Source: Alphaproteobacteria bacterium
GTDB lineage: Bacteria > Myxococcota_A > UBA796 > GCA-2862545
Direction: 5' to 3'
Length of the DNA stretch: 64,000 nt
Assembly (NCBI GenBank): GCA_020632915.1
Contig: JACKEP010000016.1
Location: forward strand, 1-64,000
The position numbers and the translations under genes are program-made. The notes under the pieces were generated by a model. It saw nothing but the letters and a program-made list of their open reading frames with translations, was not told where the DNA came from and searched no databases. Positions 1 to 7,857 of the stretch are shown here, in pieces. Positions within the stretch are counted from its first letter, which is position 1, and each line of letters starts with the position of its first letter.

Positions 1-406
1 TCTCCACGCCGATCTGCTGGACCACGCCCGGGCTGATCTCCACGAGGTTGCCCTCGGCTTGCAGCTCGTCCTCGTACACGGGGATCAGGTCCATCCCCAT
101 CGGCGACTTCCCTGGCGCTTCTCGGATGTAGGTGGGGTCCATCGGTGCGCGCCAGTACGCGATCCTTCGTTCCCCGTCGGCCTTGGGCTGCTGAGTCGCT
201 TCGGCCTTCCCCCCGCCCATCGGGGTGAGATCCATGCCGCACAGCGGGCAGGTTCCGGGGCCCTCTTGGACCACCTGCGGATGCATCCCGCACGTGTAGA
301 GGCGATCGGCCTGCGCGGTGTTGGGGGCGGTCGTGGCCTGGTCGTCGCCGCACGCGGAGAGGCCCAACCCCAGGAGGACCAAGAGGGTGAACTGTTGGAG
401 GATCAC
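1..406 (-). CDS. CusB-like heavy-metal RND efflux adaptor (partial)
   Basis: Periplasmic adaptor (membrane fusion protein) of a CusCBA-type RND pump that would link the inner-membrane pump to the outer-membrane channel. Only the N-terminal ~135 residues are present; the rest lies beyond the left edge. The protein begins with a lipoprotein signal ending LSAC. It continues with a heavy-metal-binding domain, YTCGMHPQVVQEGPGTCPLC followed by GMDL, and then a second MDPTY..PGKSPMGMDLIP element typical of CusB proteins. The GTG start at 406 overlaps the stop of the upstream TolC-like gene (GTGA), and an AGGAGA ribosome site sits 7 bases before it, which decides the start. The domain content favours copper or silver over zinc. 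A CusA pump gene would be expected just outside the window. Confidence 0.85.
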   Translation of the reverse strand, partial: MILQQFTLLVLLGLGLSACGDDQATTAPNTAQADRLYTCGMHPQVVQEGPGTCPLCGMDLTPMGGGKAEATQQPKADGERRIAYWRAPMDPTYIREAPGKSPMGMDLIPVYEDELQAEGNLVEISPGVVQQIGVE

Positions 407-1674
407 GGTGCTTCTCCTGTCGGGTCCGCGCCGAGGGTCGCGAGGGCCTGCGCGTGAAGAAGGTGGGTGTCGACGACCGCGACGATGTGGGCGCGCTCGA
501 GGTCGAGAAGCGCCACTTCGGCCTCGAACAGGGATGCGAAGTCGGCGCGTCCGACGGCGAAGTCCGAGCGGGCGGTCTCCAGTGTGGTGCGGGCGGCCGG
601 GATCAGCGTGTCGGCGTACGTCTGCGCCTTCTGGTACGCGCGATCCCACCGGGACAAGATCGTGGCCATGTCCCGGTCGATCTGGTCGAGCGTCGCTTCT
701 CGTCGTGAGGCCGCCGCCTGCTGCTCTTCGAGGGCGGCGCCGCGCGCGCCGGCGCTCTGGCGTGCGCTGCCGGCGGGAATCGGCACGCCGATGCCCACGC
801 TCACGAAGTTGGTGCCGGGATCCTGGTCGGTCTGGACCAACCGGATCCGGTACGCGACCCACAGCGTCGGATCCGGCATCGCGTCGACCCTGGCCGCATC
901 GGCGGAGGCGCGGGCGGCCTGTTCCTCGGCGTCGATCCGCGCGAGTGTCGGACGGGTGTCGCGCGCCGCCGTGCTCCAGTCTCTCGGGACGGGAGGTGCG
1001 ATCGCGACCGGATCTGCCGGGGTGGGGAAGGTCCGGCGTTCGTCGCCCTGGACGGCCTCGGAGAGCACTGCGGACCACTCCGCTTCCTGACTGTCGAAGT
1101 CGCCGAGGTCGTCCTGGAGTCGATCGCGGAGCACCTGGAGGCGCAGGACGGTGTGCTGACCGACAGCGCCCGTCTCGTACCTCGCCGTCGCGGCACCGAG
1201 GAGTTCCTCGGCCCGCGCGAGGTGCGCCTGGGTGACGCCGCGGAGCAGGCGCGTCCGGGAGAGCATCCACCACGCGTGCCGCACGTTCCAACCGAGCTGC
1301 AGCTGGAACTCCTGGGTCGAGGCGTGTGCGGCGTCTGCCCGGTAGCCTGCGGAGGCCTTGCGGTGGCGGCTGAACCCGACGGGTCGCAGCATCTGCTGGG
1401 CCTTGAGTTGGAGCCCCGACATCGGGTGCTCCGTCAGCCCGAACGACGTGACCGGCGCGTTGGAGTACTCGACGGAGAGCACCGGGTCGGGCCAGGCTCC
1501 GGCGACCGCGGCCTGCTCTCGTAGGGCGCGCTCACGGTGGTCGAGGCTCGCGATCGTGGGGTGGGCCGTCGTCGCCTCGTCCACGAGGCGCTCGACGGCA
1601 TCGGTCTCGTCGGCGTGGGCCTCCAAGCCGACGACCAGACTCATGCAGATGAGGAGTTGGCGAACCACGGTCAT
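403..1674 (-). CDS. TolC/CusC-like outer-membrane efflux protein
   Basis: Outer-membrane channel of a tripartite metal efflux pump, about 423 residues, the usual size of the OEP family. It starts with a signal peptide (MTVVRQLLICMSLVVGLEAHA). The remainder is alpha-helical and Ala/Arg/Glu rich in two similar halves (for example HPTIASLDHRERALREQAA near the start and AYQKAQTYADTLIPAARTTL near the end), as in TolC. The motif AWPDPVLSVEYSNAP is typical of CusC-like members. The open frame runs upstream to 3201, but that part is antisense to the kinase. ATG 1674 directly abuts the CGGAGG site; GTG at 1668 has an ideal 6-base spacing and may be the true start. An ATG at 1698 would lie inside the predicted promoter. 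It overlaps the downstream CusB-like gene by 4 bp. Confidence 0.85.
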   Translation of the reverse strand: MTVVRQLLICMSLVVGLEAHADETDAVERLVDEATTAHPTIASLDHRERALREQAAVAGAWPDPVLSVEYSNAPVTSFGLTEHPMSGLQLKAQQMLRPVGFSRHRKASAGYRADAAHASTQEFQLQLGWNVRHAWWMLSRTRLLRGVTQAHLARAEELLGAATARYETGAVGQHTVLRLQVLRDRLQDDLGDFDSQEAEWSAVLSEAVQGDERRTFPTPADPVAIAPPVPRDWSTAARDTRPTLARIDAEEQAARASADAARVDAMPDPTLWVAYRIRLVQTDQDPGTNFVSVGIGVPIPAGSARQSAGARGAALEEQQAAASRREATLDQIDRDMATILSRWDRAYQKAQTYADTLIPAARTTLETARSDFAVGRADFASLFEAEVALLDLERAHIVAVVDTHLLHAQALATLGADPTGEAP

Positions 1675-1692
1675 CCTCCGGCCTGTCGGACA

Positions 1693-1710
1693 ACGCATCG
1701 CCCATGCCAG
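1693..1710 (-). promoter_or_regulatory. Candidate sigma-54 promoter for the TolC-CusB operon
   Basis: Read on the minus strand, CTGGCATGGGCGATGCGT has GG (1708-1707) and GC (1696-1695) separated by exactly 10 bases, as sigma-54 -24/-12 elements require. It departs from consensus at two positions. The predicted transcript start near 1683 leaves a short leader of about 9-15 bases before the TolC-like start. Confidence 0.5.
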
Positions 1711-1793
1711 CGGGGACGCGACCACCGGATGCCAGCACTCTTTGCCGGTGGGCGGTGTCCGACCGCCGGTGGACGACATGAGGCACCGTGGTA

Positions 1794-1835
1794 GTTTCGC
1801 GATCTTGCGAACGAGCCTTCGCGCTCGTGCAAGCG
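1794..1835. promoter_or_regulatory. Tandem enhancer sites for the NtrC-type regulator (predicted)
   Basis: Two copies of one pattern lie 22 bp apart in the divergent intergenic region. Site A at 1794-1813 reads GTTTCGCG-N4-TGCGAACG. Site B at 1816-1835 reads CCTTCGCG-N4-TGCAAGCG, with 13 of 16 fixed positions kept. The core is an inverted repeat TTCGC-N6-GCGAA. The same pattern occurs upstream of the copper ATPase at 5377-5396. Site A lies roughly 97 bp upstream of the predicted kinase transcript start and about 120 bp upstream of the TolC one, normal distances for sigma-54 enhancers. Binding by the adjacent regulator is inferred. Confidence 0.6.
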
Positions 1836-1873
1836 GCAGCGGGCTCGAACGCGCACCAGGGCGGGGCCGACCC

Positions 1874-1890
1874 GCGGCACGGGGCTTGCC
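1874..1890 (+). promoter_or_regulatory. Sigma-54 promoter of the kinase-regulator operon
   Basis: GCGGCACGGGGCTTGCC contains GGCACG and TTGC, with GG (1876-1877) and GC (1888-1889) 10 bases apart, a near-consensus -24/-12 promoter. The predicted start near 1901 leaves only about 8 bases before the GTG at 1909, so the leader is almost entirely the ribosome binding site. Confidence 0.65.
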
Positions 1891-1908
1891 TGTTCGAGGA
1901 AGGAAGAC

Positions 1909-4026
1909 GTGGAGGATGCCTTGCCCCGACGCGAGGGCACACCGTGGAGGCCGGGCGCCCTGGGCACCAGGGTGCTCGCGGCATTCTTGTCGTTGTCCCT
2001 CGTGCCGTTGGTCGTCGCCGCGCTCGTGGGTACGTGGCAGAGCACGCACGTGGTCGACCAGCTCCTCTCGGAGAACGTGGGCAAGACGGCGTCGGCGTGG
2101 GCGGCCGATCTGGACCTGTTCCTCGGCAGGCAGCGGGAACGGCTCGAGGCCGTGCCGGTACTCGGCGCCCGCCCAGAGCCGGTACTGGCCGCGGCGGTGA
2201 CAGCGGATCCCAGTCTGCTGGGCTTGATGGTCATCGATCCCGAAGGGGCGGTGGTCGCGGACACGGGGACACCGGCGTGGGGTCGTGAGGCGTGTCGGAC
2301 CCTCGCGACGGGGTCCGACCGGGTGATGACCCATGCTGGTGAGGGGCATGCTCACGAGGTCGTCGTCGCCGTGGCGCGTCCCGAGGGACTCTTGTGTGGC
2401 CACCTGACGTTCACCCTGCACCAGCAGATGCTCTCCGAGCGAGCGAACAGCACGGTGCAGGGCACCGCCTACATCGTCGACCGCGATGGCGAGGTGGTCT
2501 GTCATGCCTTCGAGGAGCATGAGGCGCACGTCGAGCGGGGGCGCGTCCTGTCCGGAGATGCGGCGCGCGTGGCCGCGATCGGGCGTCCCTGGTCCGGCGA
2601 GGTGGGGAGCGGAGAGGAGGCGGCGTTCGCGGCGTTCGCGCCGTCGCGTCGGCTGCCATGGGGCGTGTGGGTCGAGGTTCCCCGAGACGTCGCTGCGGCG
2701 CCGCTCCGCGCGAGCATGGCGCGTGTGTTCGGGATCTCGGCGGCGCTCGCTCTCCTGGCGGCGGTTGTCGCATGGTGGCTCGTACGGCGCCTGATCGGGC
2801 CCATCCAGGATGTGGTCTCGGCGGTCCGCGAGGTCCGCGAGGGGCAGTACGGGGCGGAGATCCCCGTTCGTGGCGCGGACGAGGTGGCCGAGCTGGCGGA
2901 CGAGTTCAACAGGATGAGTCGGGCGCTCGCGGCGTCGTATGCAGAGCTCGACGACCGCGTCGCCCGCAGGACGCGGGATCTGGACGCCGCCCGCCAGTTC
3001 TCGGACCTCCTGCTCGACACGATGCAGGAGCGCATCCTCGTCGTGGATGGCGATCTGACGATCGTGCGGGCCAATGCCGCAGCGAGGACCGTGTACGGAG
3101 CCGACATCGTCGGCTGCGGGTGCAAGTCGGTCCACGGTCGGGTCGGTGACGCCGACGTCTGTCCGGCACGCAAGGTGCTCGAGACCGGCGAGGCCACACA
3201 CGAGGAGCGCATCGTCGACCGGGATGGGCGCATGGAGGTGCTGTCGGTGGACACCTACCCACTACCGGACGGCGAGACCGTGGTGGAGATCTCCCGCGAT
3301 GTGACCGAGCTGAAGCAGATGCAGGCCCAGCTCATGCACCAAGAGAAGATGGCGTCGCTGGGGACGCTCGCTGCGGGCATGGCCCACGAGATCGGCAATC
3401 CCCTCGCCAGCATGTCGTCGGAGCTGGAGTTGCTGGAGCGGCTGTGGGACCCAGAGGCGGCGCGGGCCTCGCTGCCGGTGCTCCGCGACCAGATCCGCCG
3501 GATGTCCAAGCTGCTGAGGGAGCTGGTCGAGTTCGGTCGACGCCCCGCAGAAGCGTCCGCGACGCTGTCCCCTGGTGAGCTCGTGCAGGACGTGGCGAGG
3601 CTGCTGCGCCACGATCCTCGTGCGAAAGAGGTGGACCTGATCGTGGATGCGCCGCCGGGCATTGCCCTGCTGTGTTCCAGCCGCGACCGCCTGATGCAGG
3701 TGCTGGTCAATCTGGGGATCAACGCCCTGGATGCGCTCGGTGGCCAAGGGCACCTCTGGCTGTCCGTCTCCGATGCGGAACCGGGGAGGGTGCAGTTCGA
3801 GGTCCGAGACGATGGTCCGGGACTCGATGCGTCGGCTGCCCGCCAGGCCTTCGATCCGTTCTTCACCACCAAGGCCCCCGGCGAGGGAACAGGGCTGGGG
3901 CTCTTCGTCAGCCAGCGCATCGTCGGCGAGCTCGGGGGGCGTATCGAGTTGGCCACCTCTCCCGAGGGAACGACCTTCACCGTGATCCTGCCGGACTGCA
4001 ACTGTGGGGAGGCCCGGGATGTCTGA
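1909..4026 (+). CDS. Membrane sensor histidine kinase (HAMP-PAS-HisKA-HATPase)
   Basis: Inner-membrane sensor kinase of 705 residues that would phosphorylate the regulator encoded next. Order: TM1 about 21-43, a periplasmic sensor domain of ~230 residues containing a His-rich patch (HAGEGHAHE), TM2 about 275-292, HAMP about 293-345, PAS about 363-470, HisKA with the phospho-acceptor in HEIGNP (His493), then an HATPase domain with NLGINALDAL, DDGPGLD and GEGTGLGL. The PAS domain carries Cys403, Cys405, His409 and Cys418, a cluster that may sense metal or redox state. The kinase core resembles NtrB/ZraS, matching the NtrC-type partner. The GTG start is supported by AGGAAGGAAG just upstream. It overlaps the regulator gene by 8 bp, so the two are translationally coupled. 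The metal ligand is inferred from the neighbouring efflux genes. Confidence 0.93.
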   Translation: MEDALPRREGTPWRPGALGTRVLAAFLSLSLVPLVVAALVGTWQSTHVVDQLLSENVGKTASAWAADLDLFLGRQRERLEAVPVLGARPEPVLAAAVTADPSLLGLMVIDPEGAVVADTGTPAWGREACRTLATGSDRVMTHAGEGHAHEVVVAVARPEGLLCGHLTFTLHQQMLSERANSTVQGTAYIVDRDGEVVCHAFEEHEAHVERGRVLSGDAARVAAIGRPWSGEVGSGEEAAFAAFAPSRRLPWGVWVEVPRDVAAAPLRASMARVFGISAALALLAAVVAWWLVRRLIGPIQDVVSAVREVREGQYGAEIPVRGADEVAELADEFNRMSRALAASYAELDDRVARRTRDLDAARQFSDLLLDTMQERILVVDGDLTIVRANAAARTVYGADIVGCGCKSVHGRVGDADVCPARKVLETGEATHEERIVDRDGRMEVLSVDTYPLPDGETVVEISRDVTELKQMQAQLMHQEKMASLGTLAAGMAHEIGNPLASMSSELELLERLWDPEAARASLPVLRDQIRRMSKLLRELVEFGRRPAEASATLSPGELVQDVARLLRHDPRAKEVDLIVDAPPGIALLCSSRDRLMQVLVNLGINALDALGGQGHLWLSVSDAEPGRVQFEVRDDGPGLDASAARQAFDPFFTTKAPGEGTGLGLFVSQRIVGELGGRIELATSPEGTTFTVILPDCNCGEARDV

Positions 4027-5362
4027 CCAGATCCTCGTGGTGGACGACGAGGCCGTGCTGCGAGCGAACCTCGTACGGTTCCTCGACCGAAGCGGCCACG
4101 CGGTGGTGGGCGTCGGAAGCGCGGAGGAGGCACTCGAACGGTTGGCCTCCTCCGACTTCGCCGTCGTCATCACCGACCTCAAGATGCCGGGCATGGGGGG
4201 AGAGGGGCTCCTGCGGCATGTCACCGCGAACCACCCCGAGACCCTCGTGCTGGTCATCACCGCCTACGCGTCGTTGGAGTCTGCGATCGAGGCTCTCCGG
4301 CATGGCGCCCAGGACTACCTGCTGAAGCCGCTGTCGTTGGACGAGGTGGCGAGGAAGGTGGAGCGCCTGCTCGAGGTGCGTGTGCTCGAGCAGCGGGTGG
4401 CGCGCCTCCGACGGGAGGTCCACCAACGCTACGAGGTCGACGGCATCGTCGCGGCATCTGCGTCCATGCAGTCGGTCCTCGACGTCGTACGCAAGGCCGC
4501 CGGGACGCGGACGTCCGTGCTGGTGGAGGGCGAGAGCGGGACGGGCAAGGAGCTCGTGGCGAGAGCGCTCCATGAACAGTCCCCATGGTCGGACAAGGAC
4601 TTCATCGCGGTGAACCTCGCCGCACAGCCGCGGGAGCTCGTGGATGCCACGCTCTTCGGGCACGAGAAGGGGGCGTTCACCGGGGCGGCGGGAGGCCGTG
4701 AAGGCGTGTTCCGCGCGGCCCACGGCGGCACGGTGTTCCTCGACGAGCTCGCCGAGCTGCCGCCGGATGTGCAGGTGAAGTTGCTCCGGGTGCTCGAGAA
4801 TCGCGAGGTCCTCCCGCTGGGGGCCGATCGCGCTGTCCCCGTGGATTTTCGGCTCGTGGCAGCGACGAACAAGCCGCTCAAGGCCGAGGTCGACGCGGGA
4901 CGGTTTCGGGAGGATCTGTACTTCCGGGTGGAGGTGCTGCGGCTCCTGGTGCCGCCACTGCGTGACCGGCCGGACGATGTGACCGAGCTCGCCAAGCGCC
5001 TGGTCGCCCGACACGCGAAACGACAGCGTCGGAATCCGCCGCGCATCAACCACGAGGTCTTGCGTGCTCTTCGCGCGTACGCCTGGCCCGGCAACGTGCG
5101 TGAGCTGTCCAACGTGCTGGAACGCGCGGTGCTACTCTGCGACGGCGACTGGATCGAGCTGTCGGATCTTCCGAGTGATGTCGCGGGGATCGCTCCGCCT
5201 CCGGACGTGTTCGACCTCAAGACGGCGCTGGCGTCGTTCGAGCGCCAGCACATCGCTCGGGTGCTCGCAGCCTGCGAGGGCGACAAGAACGTCGCGGCGG
5301 AGCGGCTGGGGGTCCACCTCGCCACCCTGTACCGCCACATGGAGCGCCTCGGCATCGAGTGA
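4019..5362 (+). CDS. NtrC/ZraR-type sigma-54 response regulator
   Basis: Cytoplasmic transcription activator of 447 residues that would drive sigma-54 RNA polymerase. Receiver domain at 1-120 with DD at 9-10 and phosphoacceptor Asp53 (ITDLKMPG). AAA+ domain with Walker A GESGTGKE (about 171), the sigma-54 contact loop GAFTGA (about 218) and Walker B GGTVFLDELAE. A Fis-type HTH closes the protein (NVAAERLGVHLATLYRHMER). The ATG at 4019 is chosen because GGGGAGGCCC precedes it and the receiver motif begins at residue 4; an in-frame ATG 15 bases earlier lacks a site. It overlaps the kinase stop. Likely targets are the three sigma-54 promoters at 1693-1710, 1874-1890 and 5446-5462, which would make the system autoregulated. 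Confidence 0.95.
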   Translation: MSDQILVVDDEAVLRANLVRFLDRSGHAVVGVGSAEEALERLASSDFAVVITDLKMPGMGGEGLLRHVTANHPETLVLVITAYASLESAIEALRHGAQDYLLKPLSLDEVARKVERLLEVRVLEQRVARLRREVHQRYEVDGIVAASASMQSVLDVVRKAAGTRTSVLVEGESGTGKELVARALHEQSPWSDKDFIAVNLAAQPRELVDATLFGHEKGAFTGAAGGREGVFRAAHGGTVFLDELAELPPDVQVKLLRVLENREVLPLGADRAVPVDFRLVAATNKPLKAEVDAGRFREDLYFRVEVLRLLVPPLRDRPDDVTELAKRLVARHAKRQRRNPPRINHEVLRALRAYAWPGNVRELSNVLERAVLLCDGDWIELSDLPSDVAGIAPPPDVFDLKTALASFERQHIARVLAACEGDKNVAAERLGVHLATLYRHMERLGIE

Positions 5363-5376
5363 GGCTGCGGCGGTCG

Positions 5377-5396
5377 GTTTCGCGGGGGTGCGAGCG
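5377..5396. promoter_or_regulatory. Predicted enhancer site upstream of the copper ATPase
   Basis: GTTTCGCG-N4-TGCGAGCG matches site A at 1794-1813 in 15 of 16 fixed positions. It is centred about 61 bp upstream of the -24 element and about 86 bp before the predicted transcript start. Only one clear copy is seen here, against two in the divergent region. Confidence 0.6.
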
Positions 5397-5445
5397 GCCG
5401 CGGTCATCCCGCGTGATTGTTCTGGAAGCACTGTCGACTTGGCGG

Positions 5446-5462
5446 TTGGCGCGCAGCTTGCT
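5446..5462 (+). promoter_or_regulatory. Sigma-54 promoter of the copper ATPase gene
   Basis: TTGGCGCGCAGCTTGCT matches the consensus TTGGCACG-N4-TTGCW except for one A-to-G change. GG (5448-5449) and GC (5460-5461) are 10 bases apart. The predicted start near 5473 gives a 20-base leader with TGGAG before ATG 5493. Confidence 0.75.
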
Positions 5463-5492
5463 TTGGCCCCTTTCGTCCTCTGGAGCCCATTC

Positions 5493-7793
5493 ATGACCTC
5501 CGAACACCACGTCGACCCCGTCTGCGGCATGACGCCGAAGCCCGACACGCCACACCGCCACGTGCACCACGGCGAGCCGTACCTGTTCTGCAGCGCCGGG
5601 TGCCGCTCGAAGTTCGTGGAGAACCCCGACCGCTATCTGGCCGCGGGCACCGACCAGGGACCCGACGAGAAGGTGCCAGAGGGGACGGTCTACACCTGTC
5701 CGATGCACCCCGAGATCGAGCAGATCGGACCGGGCAGCTGTCCCATCTGTGGCATGGCGCTGGAACCCAAGGTCTTCGACCCGAACACGCCCGCGGACGA
5801 TGGGGAGCTGCGGGACATGACCCGGCGCTTCTGGGTCGCCGCCGCGCTGGCCGTGCCCGTGCTCGTCCTCGCGATGGGAGACATGCTTCCCGGACGACCG
5901 ATGACGGCGATGTTTGGGGATGCGAGGGCTTGGCTCGAGCTCGTGCTCGCCACGCCGGTGGTCCTGTGGGCTGCGTGGCCGTTCTTCGTGCGGGCTGTCC
6001 AATCCGTGAGGAACGTCAGCCCCAACATGTGGACCCTGATCGGTCTCGGCGTGTCGGTGGCCTACGGCTACAGCGTCCTCGCGACGGTGACCCCAGGCGT
6101 GTTCCCCGACTCGTTCCGCGAGCACGGGGAGGTGGCTGTGTACTTCGAGGCCGCGACGGTGATCGTGGCCCTGATCCTTCTTGGCCAGGTGCTCGAGCTC
6201 CGAGCGCGCAGCCAGACGAGCCAGGCCATCTCCAAGCTCCTGGAACTCTCCGCCAAGAAGGCGCGCCGCATCGAGGCCGATGGCACGGAGGTCGACATCG
6301 CGATGGAGGACGTCGCGGTCGGCGACCGGCTTCGCGTGCGACCCGGCGAGAAGATCCCGGTCGATGGCGTCGTGTTGGAAGGCAACAGCAATGTGGATGA
6401 GTCCATGGTCACAGGGGAACCCCTCCCGGTGAGCAAGGCCGCGGGCGACGAGGTCATCGGTTCCACCGTGAACGGGACCGGCGGCTTGGTGATTCGGGCG
6501 GAGAAGGTCGGCGCCGACACGCTCCTCTCACGCATCGTGACGATGGTGGCGGAAGCACAGCGGAGTCGGGCGCCCATTCAGAAGCTCGCAGACCAGGTGT
6601 CGGGGATCTTCGTTCCGGCCGTGGTGGCGACCGCCGTCGTCACCTTCCTGGTGTGGGCGCTCTGGGGGCCCGAGCCGCCGATGGCCTATGCCCTGATCAA
6701 CGCCGTCGCGGTGCTGATCATCGCGTGCCCGTGTGCCCTCGGACTGGCCACCCCGATGTCGATCATGGTGGCCACGGGCAAGGCTGCGGGTCTGGGCGTG
6801 CTGTTCAAGGACGCGGAGGCGATCGAGGTCCTCGGGCGCGTGGACACCCTTGTCGTGGACAAGACCGGGACGTTGACGCTCGGGCGGCCGACGCTCAGCG
6901 CCGTGGAGCCCATCGACGTCGAGGAAGCCACCCTGCTGTCGCTCGCGGCGGCGCTGGAGCGTGGAAGCGAACACCCCCTGGCCGAAGCCATCGTTCGGGG
7001 AGCGGAAGAGCGTGGTGCGGCAAGGCTCGAGGTCGAGGACTTCGCGTCCGTCACCGGGAAGGGGGTGCGGGGCACGGTGGAGGGACGGTCGGTGGCGCTG
7101 GGCAACCGAGCGATGATGGCGGAGGTGGGAACGGAGACGTCTCCTGTCGACGGGCAGTCCGAGGCGCTGCGGACCGAGGGCCAGACCGTCATGTACATTG
7201 CGGTGGATGGCCGACTGGCCGGGCTGCTCGGGGTCTCGGACCCCATCAAGGACTCGACCCCGGCAGCGATCGACGCGCTGCACGGTGAGGGCCTGCGCAT
7301 CGTGATGCTCACCGGTGACTCCGAGACCACGGCCAGGGCGGTGGCGGCGAGCCTCGGGATCGATGAGGTCATCGCCGGCGTGCTGCCCGACGAGAAGGCG
7401 GCGAAGGTGGCCTCCCTCACCGCGGAGGGACACACCGTCGCGATGGCTGGTGATGGCATCAACGACGCACCGGCCTTGGCGCGAGCGGCAGTGGGTATCG
7501 CCATGGGGACCGGGACCGACGTCGCGATGGAGAGCGCGGGAGTGACCCTGGTGAAGGGTGACCTGATGGGCATCGTCCGAGCGCGGAAGCTGTCCCGCAT
7601 GACGATGGCGAACATCCGACAGAACCTGTTCTTCGCCTTCGCCTACAACACGGGGGGCATCCCCGTCGCCGCGGGCGCCCTCTATCCGTTCTTCGGGGTG
7701 CTGCTGTCGCCGATGTTGGCGGCTGCGGCGATGTCGATGTCGTCGGTGTCGGTGATTGGGAATGCGCTGCGGCTGAGGGCGAGGGAGGTGTAG
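5493..7793 (+). CDS. copA: Copper-translocating P1B-type ATPase
   Basis: Inner-membrane ATPase of 766 residues that exports Cu(I) (or Ag(I)) from the cytoplasm. An N-terminal YHS domain (DPVCGM...YLFCSAGCRSKFVENPDRYL) is followed by a heavy-metal-binding domain (YTCPMHPEIEQIGPGSCPIC) instead of a classical HMA domain. Eight membrane helices are expected. The key motifs are the TGEP actuator loop, the CPC ion site at Cys412-Cys414 (IACPCALGLATP), the phosphorylation motif DKTGT at Asp456, the SEHPL nucleotide motif and GDGINDAPAL. The YNTGG helix and the final MSMSSVSVIGNALRLR helix mark the Cu(I)-selective P1B-1 group. The open frame extends upstream to 5064, but ATG 5493 has a TGGAG site and begins the YHS domain. 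Its own sigma-54 promoter and enhancer put it in the neighbouring two-component system's regulon. Confidence 0.95.
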   Translation: MTSEHHVDPVCGMTPKPDTPHRHVHHGEPYLFCSAGCRSKFVENPDRYLAAGTDQGPDEKVPEGTVYTCPMHPEIEQIGPGSCPICGMALEPKVFDPNTPADDGELRDMTRRFWVAAALAVPVLVLAMGDMLPGRPMTAMFGDARAWLELVLATPVVLWAAWPFFVRAVQSVRNVSPNMWTLIGLGVSVAYGYSVLATVTPGVFPDSFREHGEVAVYFEAATVIVALILLGQVLELRARSQTSQAISKLLELSAKKARRIEADGTEVDIAMEDVAVGDRLRVRPGEKIPVDGVVLEGNSNVDESMVTGEPLPVSKAAGDEVIGSTVNGTGGLVIRAEKVGADTLLSRIVTMVAEAQRSRAPIQKLADQVSGIFVPAVVATAVVTFLVWALWGPEPPMAYALINAVAVLIIACPCALGLATPMSIMVATGKAAGLGVLFKDAEAIEVLGRVDTLVVDKTGTLTLGRPTLSAVEPIDVEEATLLSLAAALERGSEHPLAEAIVRGAEERGAARLEVEDFASVTGKGVRGTVEGRSVALGNRAMMAEVGTETSPVDGQSEALRTEGQTVMYIAVDGRLAGLLGVSDPIKDSTPAAIDALHGEGLRIVMLTGDSETTARAVAASLGIDEVIAGVLPDEKAAKVASLTAEGHTVAMAGDGINDAPALARAAVGIAMGTGTDVAMESAGVTLVKGDLMGIVRARKLSRMTMANIRQNLFFAFAYNTGGIPVAAGALYPFFGVLLSPMLAAAAMSMSSVSVIGNALRLRAREV

Positions 7794-7857
7794 TGCTCCT
7801 TCTCATCGAAGGGTCGGCGTAGGTGGGGTGGGGCGTAGCGACACGACTGGATGGCAA

